Of a stretch of DNA of 64,000 nucleotides, positions 57,456-64,000 are shown piece by piece. The stretch comes from Lepturacanthus savala. Lineage: Eukaryota > Chordata > Actinopteri > Scombriformes > Trichiuridae. Every line of letters starts with the position of its first letter. Position 1 is the stretch's first letter. The notes below the pieces were generated by a model that was not told where the DNA came from, searched no databases, and saw nothing but the letters and a program-made list of their open reading frames with translations. The position numbers were made by a program, and so were the translations under genes. The stretch lies in contig CM060477.1 in assembly GCA_030544235.1 (NCBI GenBank), positions 9,961,934-10,025,933 of the forward strand. Direction: 5' to 3'.

Positions 57456-60400
57456 ATTTCTTAGGTTTTTCTAAGGTCTTTAAACGTCTTGCTTAGTTGC
57501 ATCATCAGTCCAAAACCCAAGTTTGCTATCACATAGTGTGAAAGGTTCTGACCCTCATATTTGATGATAGTTAAATATTAATCAATTTTAAAAATAGGTG
57601 TTTTAATCAATTAAATATAAGTTTATTAGCTTAACGTTGACGGAGTGTTGTACTTATTCACTTCATTTCCCTCAAATTTCCACAGGCAAGAATTATTATG
57701 TGTTACAGTTGAGATTGAAATTTGCCCTGGGTCTTTTACAGAAAATAAAAACAGGATGTTCACTTTAGAGCATCACAAAAGTGTATAGTAATTAATTGGA
57801 AAGGTATATTCATATTGAACTGCTTACAGCGGTGACCAGTGAACACATGTAACAAACTTGTAATAAATGTCTTTTATCTCAACCTCGTTATAACAGGACT
57901 TGTGTACAGGGGCTGTTTTTCAGCCCTTTCCATGCTACCACCAGTGTTCTGCTGTCATGCATAAACACCAAACAAACGCGTGATGTTACCTGGCAGCTTG
58001 TTACTAACCACTAAGAAGGAGGTGTGTATGCCAAGACACATCCGTTCTATTTCAGGTCTGCAGAGGAGAATTCATGAGGTGTGACTGAAATTTACCTCGC
58101 CGTAAATAGATGCTCCTAGGGACCGTTATGACTAACCAATCACAAGTCAAGGATATAATACTTTTGTAAAGTGTCCATTTGTAAGTATAAAACTGATCTT
58201 TTTACAATTATGGGATGTTTTTTTTTGTAGAAGAAAAGTGTAAAAGTTTAAAATACAAGGTACAAAGTCCTGTTTGCAAGTTATATTTAAGTCCAGCTGT
58301 AAAAGGGCAAGTTTTCCTTGTGTTCTCGTGCTAAAGTCGTAATAATGACTCAGCATTGCAATGTCACAAGTGTCTAACTCTTCTCGCTTCTCGCCTCCCC
58401 CCCGACATAATTCTCAAATGTTTCTCCTCCACCGCTTCTATCTCTGAACTTTGACATTATTCTGGCAAAGAATTTTAGTCTTGTATTCTGCTTTTTTTCC
58501 CCCCCCCGCCCACCTCTACAACAGGGAGCAGTGTTTAATGAGCCGGTTGTTGATAATAGTCTCAAAAACAGACGGGGCCGTTGTTAGGAAGGAAACAGAA
58601 GGGAGAGAAGAAGAACTTTAAAAATCATCCAAACTGTGTTTAACTTCATGAATTAACTAAAGGCTTAGATTAAGGTTTTGTTGAATGTGGCAGTTTTAGC
58701 AGGATAAAGTGTTCATCATGGTGATTCTTTGGGGTTTTTGCTTTTGTAGACTTAGGTGGTTCAACCTCTAATATGCCCTTAGATTGTGCGCAGCGCAACT
58801 AAAGGTTTAAAAACCAAGTATAATTGCAGCAATATCTCTTGTTGAAACAAGCTTTCTCCCACTCATGATTCGCCCTCATGATGTTTTTGTTTCTCCCTCA
58901 TTTCTTGCCTCATTTCTGATCAGATTGCAAAACTTTTAAAAAACAATCTGAAAAGTCTTAAATGAGCAAATATCCAGAATTTTGATAAATAAATAATATA
59001 TTGCAACTTTAAGTCCCTGTTCAGATACCAAATGTTTTTCATACAGTCTATGGTTAAAACTGTACTGAGCAGAGAGCCTCTAAGGAACATCTTGAAAGTT
59101 GGCCCGCTGAGCATAATTAAAACTTTAATCTCCGTTCATGACTAACAAGTTTTGATGTGGTCCAGTGGGTTTCTGCGAGAGAACCCTGTGACCTGTGAAG
59201 CCCATCGTCATCCCGTTGTTGAATCACAGTTGAAATCTGCTGACTGTTTCCGTGAATGTGTCACCGCTGTGCGGAGAAAACACCTGCTTTTCCATCTACA
59301 AGTCTCCACATGTGCAATTGTAATTCTGACAAAATCAATGTTTCACAAAAGGGACGTGTGAACACTTCTTAAAGTTGAAAACTGCAGGTCATTTTCTGCT
59401 ATAGGTGGACGGTTGCTGTGTGTCCTAACAGCACGGTGAAGCAGAATTAACCAATTAAGAACTTAAGCACATGGGGCATGTCCTACACATTATTCAGGCC
59501 TGGATCTGCAGTTAAAAGTGTACAGTACATCTGTGACCGCGTGAGACTTTGGAAGCAGGTCGGCTAATCCCAGCTGTGTCTCACCATGACTCCGTGACCC
59601 CGTCAGGCCTGATCTGCTGCGTCAATGGTCACAACAGGTGACATAACAGTCACTTCTGTGCTCCTCAGCAATACACACCAGGTCCATGCTGACACACACT
59701 GAGCACACAATGACACGGGCTGTGGTTCAGGGACCTGGATTAACCCACTAGAGAGCCCAGAGACAAAATAACATACGGGCCCCTATTGACCAAAGATCCA
59801 TATCAATTATTTTGTAGTAACACGATTTTATACAGTAGTGCTTTATAATCAAACAAGATGCTAGATAAATGCCTTTAAATAAATATACATACATAAATAC
59901 ATAAATACAGTATTGAGCAAGATTAAAAATAACTAAACTACCACAAACTAATGTGTGTCCAGAAGCAGTATTTGACCAGGAAACCAAATTTCATCACATC
60001 ATATGTACATGTGCTGAATGACAATAATGACTCCTTGAATCCTTGATGTTCTAGTTTTGTTAAGGATTAATTGCCCCAGAACAATGAAATTTCCATTTTA
60101 TTTAATTTAGTCAGAAAAATGTAAACCTTCATAAACGTTTACATGAAAAATGATATAAGATGGTAAAATAGTGTTAATGTCATTCTTTTTTTACGAGTGT
60201 TTAGCCCATATTCTAAACTGAGGATCACCAAAGTGATTATAATTCACCCTGAGGGGAACATCAATGAGTGTAACACGTTTCATGGCAATCAATTAGGTTA
60301 AGTAAAGATATTTCACTCAGTGAATGTTCCACGAATGTGAACCGTAATGCTTACACCAAAGGAAATGTCAGGGAATCGGCAATCAGCAGCATCAATCCTC

Positions 60401-60776
60401 TGGGAACCATGAAAGTCAGAACAAAATCTTAGAGCGATTCATTGAATAATTGCTGAGTTATTGAAGAAGAACCTTCTCAGGGTCACGCTGTCCTCCCAGA
60501 TGTATGGAGATGCAAACTGGCCATAAGGAGGATGGATTAGGGAAGTGCATGCTAGCATGTCAGGGCCACATACGCTGTAAATAACCACTCAGGAGATACT
60601 GATGGAATGCATCTCCCAGAAATGGTCTCAAGTGGACAGTTGACCCCAGGTCAAAGGTCACAGGCCTGCTTATTGACAGGTGATGGATGTGTCCTAACAG
60701 CCATGTTTGTGTCCGCTGGCACTAATGAAGAGCTCCAGCCAAAGCGTATAAAAGGCAATTACAAGTACAGCAGTGC

Positions 60777-60826
<50 letters not shown>

Positions 60827-62000
60827 GATGCAGCACACCTGATGAAACTGATTATTTGGGGATATACAGCATGTATTTTGGTTGTTTTCTTTATTGGTCG
60901 GGATCAAAGCTGATCACAGCTTCTTTGATATAATTATTGCATTGTTGGATTTTGATAATAAGTGTAACGTTACGTAAGACCTTATGTGTCTAAAAACACT
61001 TTTCTGGATTTATTTCAGAAAATAGCAATTCTAACTACAGAGTCGGTGTGTTCTCACCTCCTCCCCCTCCCCACCCTCCCCACCCTCCCGGCCTTACTGT
61101 ATAATGTGGACATTAAAGACCTTTGAATCAGGAGAGTGGTCTTAACCAGAGCTAAACTGCAGCTATTTTAAGAGGTCAGCCCACCAGCATAATGTGTCAT
61201 TTGTTTCCCCTGGCGTCAGAGGTCTGATAGAGAGAGCATAAGAGGGTGAGGGAGAGAGAGAGAGAGAGATCACTTCCTGTTTCGTTAAATCAACACCACA
61301 AAAAAAATCATATGCATGTATTATATTCACGTGTATTTAGCCTTTCCGTTGGAAAAGGTTACATTCAAGGGCTGAATGAGTGTTGAAAGATGAGTGATTT
61401 TTTTTTTTTGGTCACAGGAAGTTGAGAACATAAAAAAAGAAAAAGCTTATTTGGAAGTTTGTGAAATACAAGTTGAGGTTTACTGTCAAACCAGACAGTG
61501 TGTATATGGATTAAGTTACTGTATGTTCATGCTTTATCCAAATTCATCTTATATAATATACTAAAGGCGAAGTGCCATTCTACTACATTTTAAGCAGTTT
61601 TGTTTTGAATACTACATTTTCCTGAAAACACTATTCATTAAGTCTGTGTAACCTTTATTTCTGTCCACCATTCAAGTGTATTCATAGTTTAATACATATA
61701 TCAAACGCAACAGAAAACTTGATGTCCTTGTAAATGTTGAGGGGAACTGAATAAGGTTTTTCCAAATATCCGTTTCCGTGTTTTTTTACAGATTGCTGCT
61801 CATTATAAATGTGAAAATGTTCCGTATTTTTGCATCTATGTATTTGCATTGGCCAAAGATGAGACGTATTAGACCCCCTCCCTCCTCCTCCTCCTCCTCC
61901 TACCATGGTAACTTCAAGGAACCGGAGCAAGGGGGATTTGGGAGGAGTTTGAGGTCCAGGTGGTCCAGCCTGCGTAAAGACGCACCAAATATACACCGAA
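57456..62000. other. Intergenic stretch before the last gene
   Basis: No exon is supported. It contains a long CA array (60780-60825), a GA tract near 61253-61268 and several homopolymers. A purine-rich, CpG-containing block just before 62300 is probably the promoter and 5' UTR of the following gene. Confidence 0.7.
60780..60825. repeat. (CA)n microsatellite
   Basis: About twenty-three uninterrupted AC units. Confidence 0.95.
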
Positions 62001-62300
62001 CTGTTACGAAACGAAGAGTAAGCGTCATTTAAAAAAAAAAAAAAAAGAAAGAAAACTCGAACCATCCGGCTCCTGGCACCTCTGTGAATGAATAAACTGT
62101 TTCGAGGAAAGCCTCCTGGATTCGCTGCTGCTGCTGAAATAACAAAAACAACAGGACGCGCTTCGCTGGTGCGTCGCTGTGATCTCTGCACTACACCGGA
62201 CCAAACTGAGGAAAACTTAAGATTTAATTTTAATTTTTTTTTTTTTTGGTGGGCAGGGGAGAAGTTGACACTCTTTTCGAAGACAGCGACAAGTGGAGTT

Positions 62301-62387
62301 ATGTTTAAGAAAAGCAAGAGTAAAGTGCTGGTGGATTCTGCGTCAGAGGAAGACGACATGTCCTGGCACTATCATCACTCCTACAAG
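62301..62387 (+). CDS. First coding exon of an unrecognised gene (5' partial)
   Basis: ATG at 62301 (G at -3) opens MFKKSKSKVLVDSASEEDD followed by MSWHYHHSYK, then a good donor AAG|GTAATG in phase 0. The peptide is charged, with a basic start and an acidic middle, and looks like a cytoplasmic N-terminus. I do not recognise the protein. The upstream stretch (62040-62300) is CpG-containing and UTR-like. The frame is open upstream to another ATG at 62088, which would add 71 residues including a Phe-rich run from a T homopolymer; I consider the 62301 start far more natural. Further exons lie beyond the window or were not found. Confidence 0.55.
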
Positions 62388-64000
62388 GTAATGAGACGGA
62401 TGGGAAGGAAACTCAAACAATGGTGTTCAAACAGTGACATTAACGTTGGCTCTTTAAAACTGGCACAATGATATATAGTGAAATATAGTTATACTTCACT
62501 TGTTACATGATTTATTTTCTAGAAACAAGTGTCTGGATATCAGGAGGAGGCTAAACAATATTGCAAGAGTTTATATTTAATGAATCACAATTTGCATAAA
62601 TGATAATAATAATTAGAAATTATCCTAAAAAGGGAACAAAACCAGTTCCCTAAATATAGTTCCTCTCATTGACTCTTTATCATTAATGTTCTGTGACACA
62701 CACTGAAACAATAGACTCACTAACTCCTGTGTATAGGCTGGAATCAGGTGTGTGTGTGTGTGTGAGGTCTGGGACACTCGGATATCAGCAGCTGGGCTCT
62801 GTCAAGGTGTTGGGTGCATAGGGGAGAATCCATGATAAGACACACACACACACTAAAGTCAAAGGCATGCAGTAGTATTTTATATCCTACATTCAACACT
62901 TTCACGGTTGGTCCCTTTCTAATGTGGCCTGTTTTCTTTAAAAAAAAAAGTTTTAAATCCCGAATTCATATTGAATTTCAGATGCTGACACTCCGGTTTA
63001 GGTTGCTGAAGATGCAACCTAAAAGGTGCACAGTCCACAACCCAAACATCATCAGTTTACTACTATAGAAGGCTAAAGAAAACAAGAGGACCAGAAAATG
63101 ATCAGATTTCAGTAACTGGAACCAGAGAAGTTAGACATTTTCTTCTTAAAAGATGATTGACATATCATTGCAGCTCTGGTATGACGCTGCTGGCTCAAAC
63201 TCCGGGAAAGTAACCATATCTTCACTCTGTTGAGGGGAATGTCAAAGTGGAGACAAAATAATCTGCTATCAGCCCGTTTGTTTGTAGTGTTTTATCTCTT
63301 TATTACATGTAGGATCTAAACATCCAGAACTGTGCAACGGATCAAGGAGAGAGAGTTTTGTCGTCTTCCTTTTTGAATGAACCTTGAATGGCACATGTTT
63401 AAAGTGTGTTTGGCGATTTCCTTATTTGCCTAGATTTTGTAAAGCTGGAGGATTAACAAACAGAAAAGTGCCGTTTGATCCACTCAGAGATGGAAAACAA
63501 GTGAAGTGCTTGCGGTTTAGTACAATTTTTCACCCAACACCGTTTCCCAGCATTTTTCATCTGTTGTTGTGATAATATTGCGATCTGTGACCTTTGGCTG
63601 GGTTTATCCTAACTTCCAGCCTGGGAACATGTGACGCATGCGTCCGTTACGGCTGACGAGCTGGTCTGCGATCAGTTTGGGGTCAGTCTGGTCCCCCCTG
63701 GTCACCAGGACTCCTCGGTCTCTCATAACCGATCTCGCATCAGAGCAGTGAATCCTACTCCGGCTTCCTGGGAAAGTCATCGGGGAGGTCTCCCCGAATC
63801 GCCATGGCAATAAAGCACATCCAAGGGTCAGGGGTCGTGTCATAAAATGTCGTAAACACAGTGAAGAGGCAGCAGTGATACCGGATGAAGCCAGGATAGA
63901 AGTTATGAAAACACAGTCTGGACACGCGGCCTTTGATTTCCCCTCATTCAATCTGAAGCAGCTACTCTGTCTGATCCAGGGTCAGTGATGACGTCCTCAG
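62388..64000 (+). other. Intron 1 of the unrecognised gene (to window edge)
   Basis: It begins GTAATG. No convincing second exon was found before the window ends. A GC-richer segment around 63600-63950 has an open frame on the - strand but no recognisable product. Confidence 0.5.

Noticed and set aside
62088..62300. Upstream in-frame ATG for the last gene, adding 71 residues
   Set aside because: The extension includes a Phe run from a poly-T tract and UTR-like composition; the ATG at 62301 followed by a charged peptide is a better start.
61682..62359. 225-codon open frame on the - strand at the last gene's start
   Set aside because: It is antisense to the presumed 5' UTR and first exon, with Lys/Phe runs from homopolymers and no family resemblance.
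63173..63211. Possible micro-exon after a TTGCAG acceptor in the last intron
   Set aside because: The donor side is weak, the 36-nt stretch has no recognisable sequence, and AG/GT pairs at this spacing are common by chance.

Overview
The window is chromosomal DNA from a vertebrate, almost certainly a teleost fish. Genes are split by GT-AG introns, (CA)n/(GT)n microsatellites are dense, and there are fish-type tRNA-derived SINEs and small hAT-like and Tc1-like elements. The best-matching gene reads as the teleost nhsl1b ohnolog. I see no prokaryotic features, CRISPR arrays, rRNA genes or functional tRNA genes.

Layout. Bases 1-7381 are non-coding flank or 5' intron leading to the first exon of nhsl1b. 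The nhsl1b coding region (+ strand, 7382-30327, eight exons, 1557 aa as assembled here) encodes a Nance-Horan-syndrome-like regulator of the WAVE/actin machinery, followed by a 3' UTR of about 1-2 kb. After a repeat-containing gap comes hebp2/soul (- strand, 36536-40878, four exons, 193 aa), a SOUL-family heme-binding protein. Next is cmtr1 (- strand, coding 42759-49147, 23 coding exons, 825 aa, plus a non-coding first exon near 50123), the nuclear cap-1 mRNA 2'-O-methyltransferase. All splice phases of these three genes were checked by hand and agree.

Upstream of cmtr1, about 150 bp from its first donor, lies an exact interferon-response element match, and further out an exact CRE palindrome. 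On the + strand at 52504-53769 two phase-compatible exons encode a possible 67-aa single-pass, mitochondrial-looking microprotein. Its putative 3' UTR carries five Pumilio-type TGTANATA sites within 271 bp. At 62301-62387 the first coding exon of a further + strand gene begins; the rest lies beyond the window.

The nhsl1b-hebp2 adjacency matches human 6q24.1 as I remember it, whereas human CMTR1 is on 6p21.2. The genes do not form one pathway; they are ordinary chromosomal neighbours. The most noteworthy items are the microprotein candidate with its Pumilio cluster, the interferon element at cmtr1, and two possible alternative starts of nhsl1b. No wholly new multi-gene system is visible.
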